Source of the DNA: Bacterioplanoides sp965200585
Lineage (GTDB): Bacteria > Pseudomonadota > Gammaproteobacteria > Pseudomonadales > Oceanobacteraceae
Direction: 5' to 3' (one strand)
DNA: 64,000 nucleotides
Assembly (NCBI RefSeq): GCF_965200585.1
Contig: NZ_OZ241361.1
In this document: piece by piece, positions 17,006-26,094 of the stretch
Position numbering within the stretch: the first letter of the stretch is position 1
Layout: every line of letters starts with the position of its first letter
Made by a program: the position numbers and the translations under genes
The notes under the pieces: generated by a model
Told to the model about the DNA's origin: nothing
The model's input: the letters and a program-made list of their open reading frames with translations, nothing else
Databases searched by the model: none

Positions 17006-18268
17006 TTATTTCATATTTTTACGAACAGTCTCGCTGTACCAGTTAATAAAATTAATCACACCAAATTCATAGGTCTCAGAATAAGGCCCGGGCTGATAGC
17101 CCAGTGAATTAATGCCCTGTTGGTTTTGTTCTGCCAGAATGCGGTCCTGATCGTTAGTGGCATCCCAAACCAGGCGTAAACGCTCCGGATCATAATCCAC
17201 ACCTTCAACCGCATCTTTATGCACCAGCCATTTTGTTGTCACCAGGGTTTTCTGGGCAGAAATTGGCAATACCCGGAATACAATGCAGTGATCGCTTTGC
17301 ATATGGTTCCACGAGTTTGGTAAATGCAGAATACGCATTGAACCCAGCTGGCGGTTTTTAATCCGGCCTAATAATTTGCTGCAGCCTTGTTGGCCATCCA
17401 GCGTCATGACTTCTACGCCTTCTTTTAATGGCATACGCACAATACGGTTGCGCAGGCCATCAAAATCCTGATGCTGATGTGGAATGCCTTCGGCGTCCCA
17501 TTCGGCTGCCTGGCGTTCATACTGCTCAAGAAACTCTGGTGTTGCCCGTGGATCGTTGGTGTCGTCCCATTCCAGCAGGGTATTGAGTAATTCCGGGTGA
17601 GAACCGGCGCAGTGATAACACTCGCGGTTATTTTCAATCACCAGCTTCCAGTTGGCTTGTTCGACAATATTGGATTCCACCGCGACCTTGGTGTTTTCCA
17701 TATCGTAGGGTTCCATATATTCCTCAAGCGTTGCCAGGTAGGCATCAAAGTCGTCTGGTGCTTCTTTAGCGAGAGAAATAAAAATAAATCCACCTGCGGT
17801 TTTGCAGTGTGCTTTTTTCAGGCCGTGCTGGCTGGTTTCAAAACTGTCACCCATTTCGGTACCGGCATACAGCAGGTTGCCTTTCAGGTCGTAAGTCCAC
17901 TGGTGGTAAGGGCAAACTAGATTGGCCACTTTGCCGCGGTGCTTGGTACAAATAGTGGAGCCACGGTGACGACAAACATTATGGAACGCCTGAATACCAC
18001 CATCACCATCGCGCACAATTAATACCGGGTTCTGGCCAATCTCAACGGTGAAGTAGTCACCCTTGGTTGGCACTTCGCTGGTCATGCCAACAAAAATCCA
18101 TTCTTTATAAAACACCTGCTCCAGATCGGCACGGAACATATTCGGGTCGTTATATAAAGGTTGAGCCAGCGACTGATTCTCAGGGCGCTTTTCTAATTCG
18201 TTACGCATTTGCTCGCAGGATTCCTGATAGCTGTTGCTGGTGATATTGAGCAGGTCAAATTCGTTCAT
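17006..18268 (-). CDS. gbcA: Glycine betaine demethylase, Rieske oxygenase subunit
   Basis: A 420-residue Rieske-type ring-hydroxylating-oxygenase alpha-like protein that demethylates glycine betaine to dimethylglycine, releasing formaldehyde. Rieske 2Fe-2S ligands are C99-x-H101 and C119-x2-H122. The mononuclear iron site is in ENNRECYHCAGSHPE (His219, His224). GAGGA lies seven bases before the ATG. It is divergent from its reductase gbcB across a 283-nt region. Length and motifs match Pseudomonas GbcA. Confidence 0.95.
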   Translation of the reverse strand: MNEFDLLNITSNSYQESCEQMRNELEKRPENQSLAQPLYNDPNMFRADLEQVFYKEWIFVGMTSEVPTKGDYFTVEIGQNPVLIVRDGDGGIQAFHNVCRHRGSTICTKHRGKVANLVCPYHQWTYDLKGNLLYAGTEMGDSFETSQHGLKKAHCKTAGGFIFISLAKEAPDDFDAYLATLEEYMEPYDMENTKVAVESNIVEQANWKLVIENNRECYHCAGSHPELLNTLLEWDDTNDPRATPEFLEQYERQAAEWDAEGIPHQHQDFDGLRNRIVRMPLKEGVEVMTLDGQQGCSKLLGRIKNRQLGSMRILHLPNSWNHMQSDHCIVFRVLPISAQKTLVTTKWLVHKDAVEGVDYDPERLRLVWDATNDQDRILAEQNQQGINSLGYQPGPYSETYEFGVINFINWYSETVRKNMK

Positions 18269-18551
18269 CCGAACGTCCTCATAAAGTAGCGCGCACTTTT
18301 GATTGTGCTTCGCTCACGGTTACAGGTAAAAAATCATCAGCGCTATGCTCGGCTAAAAGCCGTTAACAGATTTGTCTGATAACGACTTGAGCAAGATAAA
18401 AAATCGACCGGAATTTGCCGGTTTGATCTGCGTCAATGGTGCTTGAACAACTGTATGTCGCTAACAGGTAATTCTGTGATCTGAAAACGCGGGAGACTGC
18501 ACGCTGATCTTATAAATTGATTCATCACGGCTTAAGAAGAGGTAATCCGCA
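18269..18551. promoter_or_regulatory. Divergent gbcA/gbcB promoter region
   Basis: The 283-nt gap between the two divergent start codons must contain both promoters. In Pseudomonas these genes are activated by the AraC-type regulator GbdR in response to glycine betaine or dimethylglycine. No gene for GbdR is in the window. I cannot identify a GbdR site with confidence; short inverted repeats occur (for example CCGGAATTTGCCGG at 18409-18422). Confidence 0.5.
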
Positions 18552-19679
18552 ATGATTGATGTCTCTGGTTCTGCATTGCCAACGCAAAGCGTTACTGAAG
18601 TAAATACCAATACCTGGACGAACGGTCGTCATATGGTGCGTTGTGCACGCGTGATTGATGAAACTCACGATGTAAAAACCTTTTGTTTTTTAACCGAACA
18701 ACCGGTGCTGTTCTTTTTTAAACCGGGCCAGTTTGTGACGCTGGAGCTGGAAATTAACGGCCAGCCAGTGATGCGCTCGTACACTATTTCCAGCTCCCCC
18801 TCGACGCCGTACAGCTTTAGCCTGACGATTAAACGGGTGGGCGGCGGCCTGGTGTCCAACTGGTTGCACGACAATTTAAATGAAGGCGATTTGTTACCGG
18901 TTCATGGCCCGGTGGGTAACTTTAACTGCATTGATTTTCCGGCCAAAAAAGTGCTGCTGTTATCCGGTGGTGTGGGTATTACGCCGGTGATGTCGATGGC
19001 TCGCTGGTATTACGACACCAGCAGTGATGTCGATATGGTGTTTATTCATAGTGCTCGTACACCGATGGATGTGGTGTATCACGGCGAGCTGACCAATATG
19101 TGCTCACGGGTGCCGAATTTTCATCTGCATCTGATCAGTGAGCGCGAGGCCCGGGGCGTGCCGTGGAGTGGTTATCGCGGTTATTTCGATCAGGCCAAGC
19201 TAGATATGATGGTGCCCGATCTGCACGAGCGTGAAGTGTTCTGCTGCGGCCCGGAACCTTATATGGATGCGGTTAAAGCACTGCTGAAAGCCAACAACTT
19301 TAATATGGAGCACTACCACGAAGAGTCGTTTGGTTCGACTCCCGACAGTGTTGAACAGGACGCGATTGATCAGGCTGAAGAAGCCGAAGAAACCCTCGAC
19401 GCCGTCAACAGTGCTGACATGCTCACCGTGGAATTTACCGAAGCGGGCAAGAGCATTCAGATTTTACCGGGCGAAACTGTACACACCGCGGCTGCCAACC
19501 TCGGTATGCATATTCCTAAAGCTTGCGGTATGGGTATTTGTGGTACCTGTAAAGTGAAGAAAACCGCCGGTGAGGTGGAAATGAATCACAATGGTGGTAT
19601 TACCGATGAAGACGTGGCCGACGGTTATATCTTGTCGTGTTGCTCGGTACCAACCGGTCATGTGGTGATTGAAAAATAA
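18552..19679 (+). CDS. gbcB: Glycine betaine demethylase reductase subunit
   Basis: A 375-residue flavodoxin-reductase plus ferredoxin fusion that delivers electrons to GbcA. Residues about 25-130 form the FAD domain (RSYTISSSP), 130-250 the NAD domain (LLSGGVGITPVMSM, FCCGPEPYM). The C-terminal plant-type 2Fe-2S ferredoxin domain carries C-GMGICGTC and a later C near SCCSVP. An Asp/Glu-rich linker (about residues 265-290) joins them. AGAGG precedes the ATG. Divergent from gbcA. Confidence 0.94.
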   Translation: MIDVSGSALPTQSVTEVNTNTWTNGRHMVRCARVIDETHDVKTFCFLTEQPVLFFFKPGQFVTLELEINGQPVMRSYTISSSPSTPYSFSLTIKRVGGGLVSNWLHDNLNEGDLLPVHGPVGNFNCIDFPAKKVLLLSGGVGITPVMSMARWYYDTSSDVDMVFIHSARTPMDVVYHGELTNMCSRVPNFHLHLISEREARGVPWSGYRGYFDQAKLDMMVPDLHEREVFCCGPEPYMDAVKALLKANNFNMEHYHEESFGSTPDSVEQDAIDQAEEAEETLDAVNSADMLTVEFTEAGKSIQILPGETVHTAAANLGMHIPKACGMGICGTCKVKKTAGEVEMNHNGGITDEDVADGYILSCCSVPTGHVVIEK

Positions 19680-19704
19680 CGCGTTTCAGTCATTTCTTTT
19701 CAGG

Positions 19705-19763
19705 CTCTGGCGGCAGTCGCTTTTTGTCAAACGCTGGCCGTAAGCGGGCATACCGCGCCAGAG
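19705..19763 (+). other. Possible long-range stem in the gbcB-glyA gap
   Basis: CTCTGGCG (19705-19712) is complementary to CGCCAGAG (19756-19763) across a 43-nt loop containing further GC-rich segments. It lies in the 160-nt gap before glyA and has no T-run. It could be a structured leader; the conserved glycine-riboswitch core was looked for and not seen. Confidence 0.3.
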
Positions 19764-19839
19764 TCTGAACCTTAGTATCCCTTCAGGTTATTAATCACTC
19801 TGGTCATCCAGACCCTTATTCTCTTTTCAGGGCATCCCT

Positions 19840-21105
19840 ATGTTTACTAAAAAAGATCGTATTTCAGACTTTGATCCGGCGCTGTGGCAAGCCATGCAGC
19901 AAGAAGTGGTGCGTCAGGAAAACCACATCGAGCTGATTGCTTCGGAAAACTACACCAGCCCGCTGGTGATGCAGGCGCAAGGATCGCAGCTGACCAATAA
20001 ATACGCCGAAGGTTATCCGGGTAAGCGTTATTACGGCGGTTGTGAGCACGTTGACGTGGTTGAGCAACTGGCGATTGATCGTGCTAAAGAGCTGTTTGGG
20101 GCGGACTATGCCAACGTTCAGCCACACTCCGGTTCTCAGGCAAATGCGGCGGTGTTTATGGCGCTGTTAAATCCGGGTGATACCGTTTTAGGTATGAGCC
20201 TGGCGCACGGTGGTCACCTGACTCACGGTGCCAAAGTCAGCTTCTCCGGCAAAATGTACAACGCCGTGCAGTACGGCCTGAATGCCGACACTGGCGAAAT
20301 TGATTACGACGAGATGGCGGCGCTGGCTCAAGAGCATCAGCCAAAAATGATCATCGGTGGCTTCTCGGCTTATTCTCAAATTGTTGACTGGGCGCGGATG
20401 CGTGAGATTGCCGACTCAGTTGGTGCTTACCTGTTTGTTGATATGGCCCACGTGGCTGGCTTGGTTGCAGCGGGTGTTTATCCGAACCCAATGCCGTTTG
20501 CTGACGTGGTGACGACGACGACTCACAAGACTCTGCGTGGCCCGCGTGGTGGTCTGATTATGGCGCGCTCGAATGCGGATCTGGAGAAGAAACTGAATTC
20601 AGCGGTATTCCCGGGTGGTCAGGGCGGCCCACTGATGCACGTGATTGCTGCTAAAGCGGTGGCTTTCAAAGAAGCGCTGGCACCGGAGTTTAAAGCGTAC
20701 CAGCAGCAGGTGGTGAAAAACGCTCAGGCCATGGCCGAAGTGTTTGTTGAGCGTGGCTTTGATGTGGTATCGGGCGGCACTCAGAACCACCTGTTCCTGT
20801 TGAGTCTGATTAAGCAGGGGCTGACTGGTAAAGATGCGGATGCAGCTTTAGGTGCAGCGTCAATCACGGTGAACAAGAATGCGGTACCGAATGACCCACA
20901 ATCACCGTTTGTCACCTCGGGTTTACGCATTGGTACACCAGTAGTGACCACGCGTGGCTTTGGTGAAGAAGAGTGCCGGGAACTGGCTGGCTGGATTACC
21001 GATATTCTGTCGGTCTTGGGTACGCCGGAAGAAGCGCGCATTATAGGAATGGTGAAAGAAAAAGTTCAGGAGTTGTGTCAGAAGTTCCCAGCGTACGCTG
21101 AGTAA
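19840..21105 (+). CDS. glyA: Serine hydroxymethyltransferase
   Basis: 421-residue PLP enzyme interconverting glycine plus methylene-THF and serine plus THF. The PLP lysine is K230 in TTTTHKTLRGPRGG; ENYTSPLV, YPGKRYYGGCE, and HSGSQANAA motifs are all present. As in Pseudomonas and Rhizobium, a GlyA copy next to betaine-demethylation genes can condense the released C1 unit with glycine to make serine. A separate housekeeping copy elsewhere is likely but cannot be checked here. Confidence 0.97.
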   Translation: MFTKKDRISDFDPALWQAMQQEVVRQENHIELIASENYTSPLVMQAQGSQLTNKYAEGYPGKRYYGGCEHVDVVEQLAIDRAKELFGADYANVQPHSGSQANAAVFMALLNPGDTVLGMSLAHGGHLTHGAKVSFSGKMYNAVQYGLNADTGEIDYDEMAALAQEHQPKMIIGGFSAYSQIVDWARMREIADSVGAYLFVDMAHVAGLVAAGVYPNPMPFADVVTTTTHKTLRGPRGGLIMARSNADLEKKLNSAVFPGGQGGPLMHVIAAKAVAFKEALAPEFKAYQQQVVKNAQAMAEVFVERGFDVVSGGTQNHLFLLSLIKQGLTGKDADAALGAASITVNKNAVPNDPQSPFVTSGLRIGTPVVTTRGFGEEECRELAGWITDILSVLGTPEEARIIGMVKEKVQELCQKFPAYAE

Positions 21106-21198
21106 ATATTGTCCATTTGATGTGAGCTGCGGCCGCTGCTCTCAGTAATTCAGTGATTACAGTAGTAGTCCGGTGGTCGCAGCAGAGGAGTTCCAGCA

Positions 21199-22626
21199 AT
21201 GGCTATCAGCTTGTTTGATATGTTGAAAATTGGCATCGGGCCATCCAGCTCGCATACGGTGGGCCCCATGAAAGCTGCCTGGATGTTTGCTTCCCGGCTG
21301 GCGGCCGAGGGTGTGTTAGCACGGGTAAACCGGGTTCAGGCGCAGCTCTACGGCTCATTGGGGGCCACTGGTAAGGGTCACGGCTCTGGTCCGGCGGTGT
21401 TGCTGGGGCTGGAAGGGGAATTGCCGGAGCATATTGATCCGGACGTGGTTAATCCACGTACGGCTGAGATCCATAACAGCGGAGAACTGACGCTGTTGGC
21501 CAACCCCCGCTATGTGGATAGCGAGACGCCAGTTGAGGCGAAAACCATTCCTTTTGATCCGGATCAGGATCTGATTTATCACCGGGTTAAATCCCTCGAT
21601 TTTCACGCCAACGGCATGACCTTTTGTGCCTGGGATGAGGCCGGTAATGAGCTGCTGTTTGCCACCTATTACTCGGTAGGCGGTGGTTTTGTGGTGGATG
21701 ACAGCGTTCATGCCAGTGATCAGATCGTCGAAATTGTTGAAGACGCCACCAATGTACGTTACCCGTTTAAAACCGGTGAAGAATTACTCGCCATCTGCCA
21801 GCGCAAAGGGCTGTCGATTGCCGAAGTGATGATGGCTAACGAGCAGTCCTGGCGCAGCGAAGCTGAGATCCGCGCCGGAATTCTGGAACTCTGGCAGGTG
21901 ATGAAAGATTGTGTGCAGAAAGGTATGCATAGTGAGGGTATTTTACCCGGCGGGCTTAAAGTGAAACGCCGTGCCGCCAGCCTGTATCAGAGCCTGAATA
22001 ACCGCATGCGGATGGATATGATCACGCCGTCGCTGGGCGCGATGGATTGGGTTAACCTGTACGCCCTGGCAGTGAATGAAGAAAACGCTGCCGGTGGCCG
22101 TATGGTAACCGCACCCACCAATGGTGCTGCGGGAATTATCCCGGCGGTGCTGCATTACTACATTAATTTTTGCCCGAACTCGAACGAGGAGGGGGTGATT
22201 CGTTTTCTGTTAACCGCTGCTGCTATTGGCATCTTGTTTAAAGAAAACGCCTCGATTTCTGGCGCTGAAGTCGGCTGTCAGGGGGAGGTTGGCTCAGCGT
22301 GTGCCATGGCGGCGGCCGGGCTGGCAGAAGCCACCGGAGGCACACCACAACAAATCGAAAACGCCGCAGAAATTGGCATGGAACATAACCTGGGATTAAC
22401 CTGCGATCCGATTGGCGGCCTGGTTCAGGTGCCCTGTATTGAACGGAATGCCATGGCAGCAATGAAAGCCATTAACGCCGCGACCATGGCGCTGCGTGGT
22501 GATGGCGAGCATTTTGTGTCGCTTGATAAAGTGATCCGAACCATGCGCGACACTGGCCGCGACATGTTGGATAAATACAAGGAAACGTCACGCGGTGGTT
22601 TAGCGGTGAATGTGATTGAGTGTTAA
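21199..22626 (+). CDS. sdaA: L-serine ammonia-lyase (L-serine dehydratase), Fe-S type
   Basis: 475-residue single-chain bacterial serine dehydratase converting serine to pyruvate and ammonia. The N-terminal beta domain has SLFDMLKIGIGPSSSHTVGPM; the catalytic alpha domain has the 4Fe-4S cysteines in GCQGEVGSAC and CDPIGGLVQVPC, with TAPTNGAAGIIPAVL. GAGGAG is nine bases before the ATG. It follows glyA by 93 nt and completes the glycine-serine-pyruvate path. The sdaA and sdaB paralogues cannot be told apart from sequence alone. Confidence 0.95.
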   Translation: MAISLFDMLKIGIGPSSSHTVGPMKAAWMFASRLAAEGVLARVNRVQAQLYGSLGATGKGHGSGPAVLLGLEGELPEHIDPDVVNPRTAEIHNSGELTLLANPRYVDSETPVEAKTIPFDPDQDLIYHRVKSLDFHANGMTFCAWDEAGNELLFATYYSVGGGFVVDDSVHASDQIVEIVEDATNVRYPFKTGEELLAICQRKGLSIAEVMMANEQSWRSEAEIRAGILELWQVMKDCVQKGMHSEGILPGGLKVKRRAASLYQSLNNRMRMDMITPSLGAMDWVNLYALAVNEENAAGGRMVTAPTNGAAGIIPAVLHYYINFCPNSNEEGVIRFLLTAAAIGILFKENASISGAEVGCQGEVGSACAMAAAGLAEATGGTPQQIENAAEIGMEHNLGLTCDPIGGLVQVPCIERNAMAAMKAINAATMALRGDGEHFVSLDKVIRTMRDTGRDMLDKYKETSRGGLAVNVIEC

Positions 22627-22627
22627 C

Positions 22628-22645
22628 AAGCCCTGCTCAGGGCTT
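22628..22645. terminator. Short hairpin between convergent sdaA and the next gene
   Basis: AAGCCCTG (22628-22635) and CAGGGCTT (22638-22645) form an 8-bp stem with a 2-nt gap directly after the sdaA stop. A T-run is lacking, so termination may be weak. Confidence 0.5.
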
Positions 22646-22651
22646 GATCCA

Positions 22652-23005
22652 TTAATCGCGTGATTTTTTATCAGCAAAGCTTTTATAGATAAAGTGCCAG
22701 GTAATAGCGCTGCTGTATAACAGCATGCCAATATTGGTGCCGGTCATAAAGATAAACCAGATTAAGAAATCCTGGCCGCTTGCCGGTATTTGATCGAACT
22801 GAAACTCTGTGAACTCAACGTGCAGAGTTTTTGCCGATAACACCAGAATCGCTCCGATAAGCGCGATTACGGCTGTTTTACTGCGGCTTTTAAATAACCA
22901 GATAGCGGCTGAAATAAAGACGATAACCGGGTAAATCTGATACGCAACAAAGTTGAGCTGATTGATAAATTCCAGAGTTTCTGAGCTTGAGTAAACGGGA
23001 TTCAA
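22652..23005 (-). CDS. Small membrane protein of unknown function
   Basis: 117 residues with four predicted hydrophobic segments (about 22-39, 45-62, 79-96, 98-110). The only plausible start is a TTG at 23005, supported by AAGGA eight bases upstream; the next in-frame Met is deep inside the protein. It is the last of a run of minus-strand small genes ending against sdaA. No family recognised. Confidence 0.65.
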   Translation of the reverse strand: MNPVYSSSETLEFINQLNFVAYQIYPVIVFISAAIWLFKSRSKTAVIALIGAILVLSAKTLHVEFTEFQFDQIPASGQDFLIWFIFMTGTNIGMLLYSSAITWHFIYKSFADKKSRD

Positions 23006-23176
23006 GGCTGTGTTCCTTATGGTGGCTAATACTAAATAGCTTTGAGTGGTAACTTATCATATTGTTCAGATAAAGCTTATTAGAGTTTTTCTTCTAACAA
23101 CTGCTCAATGTTTTCTATCGAGTATTCCGTGTTTTTTTGTTCTTGAAGATGATTTTATGTGCGACTACCGTTTGAT

Positions 23177-23452
23177 CTACTTATTATTTAAATTTGATTT
23201 GGCTAACTTCCTGAGATTGCTTTTTAAATAATCGTGCCTTTCCTGGTCGGCTTTAGACAGACTGTATGACCAATAGTCATCATCAAAACTGCCCATGCCT
23301 CCTGACGAACCTAATGTGTGCCAGTATGAATCATTAACTTTACCAGCAAGATATAGGTCTTTGGATTTTTCAAAGTATTGCACCCAATTACTGGCTAATG
23401 AATCTGTTTTTCTTAGTAGTGCAATCAACTCTTCAAGCTGTTCCAGATACAT
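23177..23452 (-). CDS. Small soluble protein, DUF6966-like
   Basis: A 91-residue protein whose central SSGGMGSFDDDYW segment resembles the GMGS(F/L)-D motif that I associate with DUF6966 proteins (memory-based, uncertain). Helical N-terminus (EQLEELIALLRKTDSLASNWVQYFEKSKDLYLAG), charged C-terminus. ATG at 23452 has AGGAG seven bases before it; the upstream TTG is rejected. Such proteins often sit in arrays with polymorphic-toxin immunity genes. Confidence 0.65.
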   Translation of the reverse strand: MYLEQLEELIALLRKTDSLASNWVQYFEKSKDLYLAGKVNDSYWHTLGSSGGMGSFDDDYWSYSLSKADQERHDYLKSNLRKLAKSNLNNK

Positions 23453-23510
23453 CAATAAACTCCTGTTTCGGATGAGCGAATGTTTAGCGTAAGAGGTTGG
23501 TTTGAATTTT

Positions 23511-23870
23511 TTATTTGTTGTATTTGGCCAATTCAGCTTCTAGCTCCTTTATATGCGATGCACGAGCCAAACCTTCGCCACCAGAAGTGGCACAAGCAGC
23601 ACACCACTGAGCTCGTTTTATTGCGTGTGAAAGCATAAATTTTGCTATCTCATCAGAAGCACCAGTAGCTTGTTTTTGTAACACAAGAGCGCCGAAGTCG
23701 CGATCCCAAAGCCAGGGCAATTTCTCAGCTTCTGTTTCGAAGGTCAAATAACGTTTCTCGGCCTGTGCAATAGTTTCAGAGCCAACAATATCGGCAGCTA
23801 GCTGTTCAATAATCTCGGGGTTAAATCCAGCTTGCTTAATTCCTTGTCTGGTATGTTCGTATATTTCCAT
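23511..23870 (-). CDS. Hypothetical protein, 119 residues
   Basis: A soluble helical protein starting MEIYEHTRQGIKQAGFNPE. The frame extends upstream to 23963, but that part overlaps the next gene and reads as non-native; the ATG at 23870 is chosen. A CAAC pair near residue 94 is notable (WCAACATSGGEGLARASHIKELEAELAKY). Probably an uncharacterised protein from the immunity-type array; no function can be stated. Confidence 0.6.
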   Translation of the reverse strand: MEIYEHTRQGIKQAGFNPEIIEQLAADIVGSETIAQAEKRYLTFETEAEKLPWLWDRDFGALVLQKQATGASDEIAKFMLSHAIKRAQWCAACATSGGEGLARASHIKELEAELAKYNK

Positions 23871-23917
23871 CTGGCAACCTGATGTTTTATTCGGTGAATC
23901 TACTATGCAAGAAATAA

Positions 23918-24445
23918 CTATGTGAAATCCATCGTATATAAAATTTCGGAACATTCCGAACACTTGAATTTATATACTGCAGGATTACCACCCATCTCAT
24001 AGTTATTAAGAATAGCCTTCCATATATCTGGCTCTATCATTTCATTTCTTAAAAATATTTTCAGTGGTTCACCACTTAGATTAGATAGCTCCTCTTTCTC
24101 TGCGTCACCATGAAACTCACACGCCATGCCACAGTGAGATTGCCAAACTTCCTGCTGCCAAGAGCTGTAACCAGGTGTTCGTTCACAAACTTCTTCGATT
24201 ACTTCATCAGGAATTCCTGATTCTTGCAAAGGGTAGTCATCAGAAAAAGTTCCATCGAATTTTTTTGCCGCGCTACCATCCGCAATACACCACGGACATA
24301 TGGAGTTAACTTCGTCTTGTGAGTAAAAGCTTGCGGTGTATACGTATCCTCGGGATTGTTCACAGCACTCACATACTTCATTACTCTTTTTAATAGCGCC
24401 CGTTGAAATTGGGTTTGGGTGATACTTGAATCTGGGGAAGTCCAT
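23918..24445 (-). CDS. CbrC/UPF0167 family protein
   Basis: A 175-residue member of the CbrC (UPF0167) family: it starts LPRFKYHP-like (DFPRFKYHPNPISTGAI), has a CECCEQ knuckle and ICPWCIADG, the HCG-ACEFHGDA centre, and ends YKFKCSECSEILYTMDFT, giving several zinc-type CxxC pairs. E. coli CbrC is linked to colicin E2 tolerance; homologues are common in toxin-immunity loci. No toxin gene is adjacent here. Confidence 0.85.
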   Translation of the reverse strand: MDFPRFKYHPNPISTGAIKKSNEVCECCEQSRGYVYTASFYSQDEVNSICPWCIADGSAAKKFDGTFSDDYPLQESGIPDEVIEEVCERTPGYSSWQQEVWQSHCGMACEFHGDAEKEELSNLSGEPLKIFLRNEMIEPDIWKAILNNYEMGGNPAVYKFKCSECSEILYTMDFT

Positions 24446-24512
24446 ATTAGTGCCTACTTAGGTGCGCTGTAAAATTATCAAATACAGATGATAGTAATTC
24501 TTGTGTGCTGAA

Positions 24513-24908
24513 TTACATGACATGGCAATCATCCAGAACTACTCTTAACTTGCCGTTGTGCTCAATAAACTCGAATATCAAAGTAAAATCACTGACTACG
24601 CCATTCAGAGGAAGGTCATATTCAACTACCCAGCCTGAACCATCATTGTACTTGTAGATATCTGTACGAATATTACCTTCTACTGTATCTGGGTTAGTAA
24701 TCACTGAATACTTTTTGTCGCCAAAATGATCATATGTAATCTCATTGATATCATCCGGAGTCCAGGTATGACGTGATTTATCGAGTGGTTCGTCAAGTAA
24801 GGAGAATGCGTGATTTATTTCTCCTGCAGCACATAGCTTTACCCAGTTGTGGACAAACTCTATAAAATCATTATCAGTTGTGAGTAAAGATATTTTATCG
24901 CTCACCAT
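24513..24908 (-). CDS. Hypothetical protein, DUF7668-like immunity-type
   Basis: 131 residues from the ATG at 24908 (GGAG seven bases upstream; an earlier in-frame start at 24944 is less likely). Characteristic segments are WTPDDINEITYDHFGD and GSGWVVEYDLPLNGVVSDFTLIFEF followed by LDDCHVM at the end, a pattern I associate with DUF7668 proteins (uncertain). Soluble, acidic. It fits the surrounding array of immunity-like genes. Confidence 0.65.
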   Translation of the reverse strand: MVSDKISLLTTDNDFIEFVHNWVKLCAAGEINHAFSLLDEPLDKSRHTWTPDDINEITYDHFGDKKYSVITNPDTVEGNIRTDIYKYNDGSGWVVEYDLPLNGVVSDFTLIFEFIEHNGKLRVVLDDCHVM

Positions 24909-25020
24909 GATATTGCTCCCATGCTTCAGGTTCAACGTCACCACTGCCTTCTATATCATAAGAGTATGAAAAAGAGAGAGGCAGGAAAAATAAGGCATTT
25001 AATAAATGCATAAACGTAAA

Positions 25021-25569
25021 TCAGTTATATTCTGCTTGCAGTAAACCTTGATAAGAAACTAAAACGCCTAATAAAGGCAATGAAAAATGAACGCAGAATT
25101 GATATTGATCATTCTCTATTGTTTTGTAGGCTACAGTTTTAGGAATTAACCAGAGTGGTAATGGGAAACCCATAAAACTTACCTTTAGACATTTCCAGTG
25201 CCATCCACCGTCATAGATATCCACCGTTAAATTCATGGTTAGAGGACCTGTTGTTTCAACCCAGTAACCGGTATCGATATTTCCTATGGGTCTAAACAGC
25301 GACACAACAGATTCTTGCTTATTGAAACAACGTCCCCAATGCAGGCTATCATCGCTATGTGAAATATCGACCTGTAGCTGGTGAACACCTGCCTTCGGTA
25401 AGTTCATTTTCCTGGCAAGGCGCTTTCCAATTACACCGGATAGACCATTGCCATAGTGAAGCTTTACTTCGCCGCTTAGCTTACCACCTCTGGTGTGTAG
25501 CTTTTGTAGCAAAGGGTGAAGTTCACGGAATTTATCTCCAAACCAATGTTTGACTAGTTGATTCTGCAT
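25021..25569 (-). CDS. DUF4166 domain protein
   Basis: 182 residues; WFGDKFRELHPLLQKLHTRGGKLSGEV and LARKMNLPKAG are typical of DUF4166, which is often fused to or near saccharopine-dehydrogenase-like proteins but here stands alone. Start is ambiguous: a GTG at 25578 directly abuts the upstream stop, and an ATG at 25569 lies three codons in. The upstream gene ends one base before the GTG, so the pair is probably co-transcribed. Confidence 0.8.
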   Translation of the reverse strand: MQNQLVKHWFGDKFRELHPLLQKLHTRGGKLSGEVKLHYGNGLSGVIGKRLARKMNLPKAGVHQLQVDISHSDDSLHWGRCFNKQESVVSLFRPIGNIDTGYWVETTGPLTMNLTVDIYDGGWHWKCLKVSFMGFPLPLWLIPKTVAYKTIENDQYQFCVHFSLPLLGVLVSYQGLLQAEYN

Positions 25570-25578
25570 AATTATCAC

Positions 25579-26028
25579 TTACTGATTTTCTCTATACATA
25601 ATCCCTATAGCAGGGGTGCCTTCGAGTTCAATATTTGTTGCCACCGTTTTAGTTAAGTTCCTGAAGCCAGTATTTTCGTACTCAAGTACCCATAGGGTTT
25701 CAAAGACTACAGGTAACTTTCCTGACTCTATGCTACCAAAGTTTATGCAGGTAACATCTACGGGACTGTGCGCTGAGAAAAAGTAAATAGAGCCGTCAAT
25801 ATATCCGTCTGAGGGATTTGTCGGGAAGTTAAACTCCTTCTGTTCAAGTTCTGCTGGGTTGGCAGGAATACATATTCCATCCAATCGAAGTACCGTATCT
25901 ACAACCTCAGAGTATCCATCTAATTCTAATTCAAAAGGTTCAATAGCAACTTCAATAGACATGCTTTTATCACTTCCTTGTATCTTTGCTCCAGTGAATA
26001 TCAATTTTTCTATTGGGAATTCTCTCAT
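25579..26028 (-). CDS. Hypothetical protein, 149 residues
   Basis: An acidic, probably beta-rich soluble protein starting MREFPIEKLIFTGAKIQG with AGGTAG before the ATG. No cysteine cluster except a lone CIPANP and TCINFG. No family recognised. It ends immediately before the DUF4166 gene, so the two form a unit. Confidence 0.65.
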   Translation of the reverse strand: MREFPIEKLIFTGAKIQGSDKSMSIEVAIEPFELELDGYSEVVDTVLRLDGICIPANPAELEQKEFNFPTNPSDGYIDGSIYFFSAHSPVDVTCINFGSIESGKLPVVFETLWVLEYENTGFRNLTKTVATNIELEGTPAIGIMYRENQ

Positions 26029-26094
26029 GGGCTACCTAAATGATTAACGTTGATAACCGAGTCAGATGGACTGTTTATGGAATATTGTGGCTTG

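Noticed and set aside
19680..19839. Glycine riboswitch before glyA
   Set aside because: The gap has GC-rich complementary ends, but the conserved glycine-aptamer core was not recognisable.
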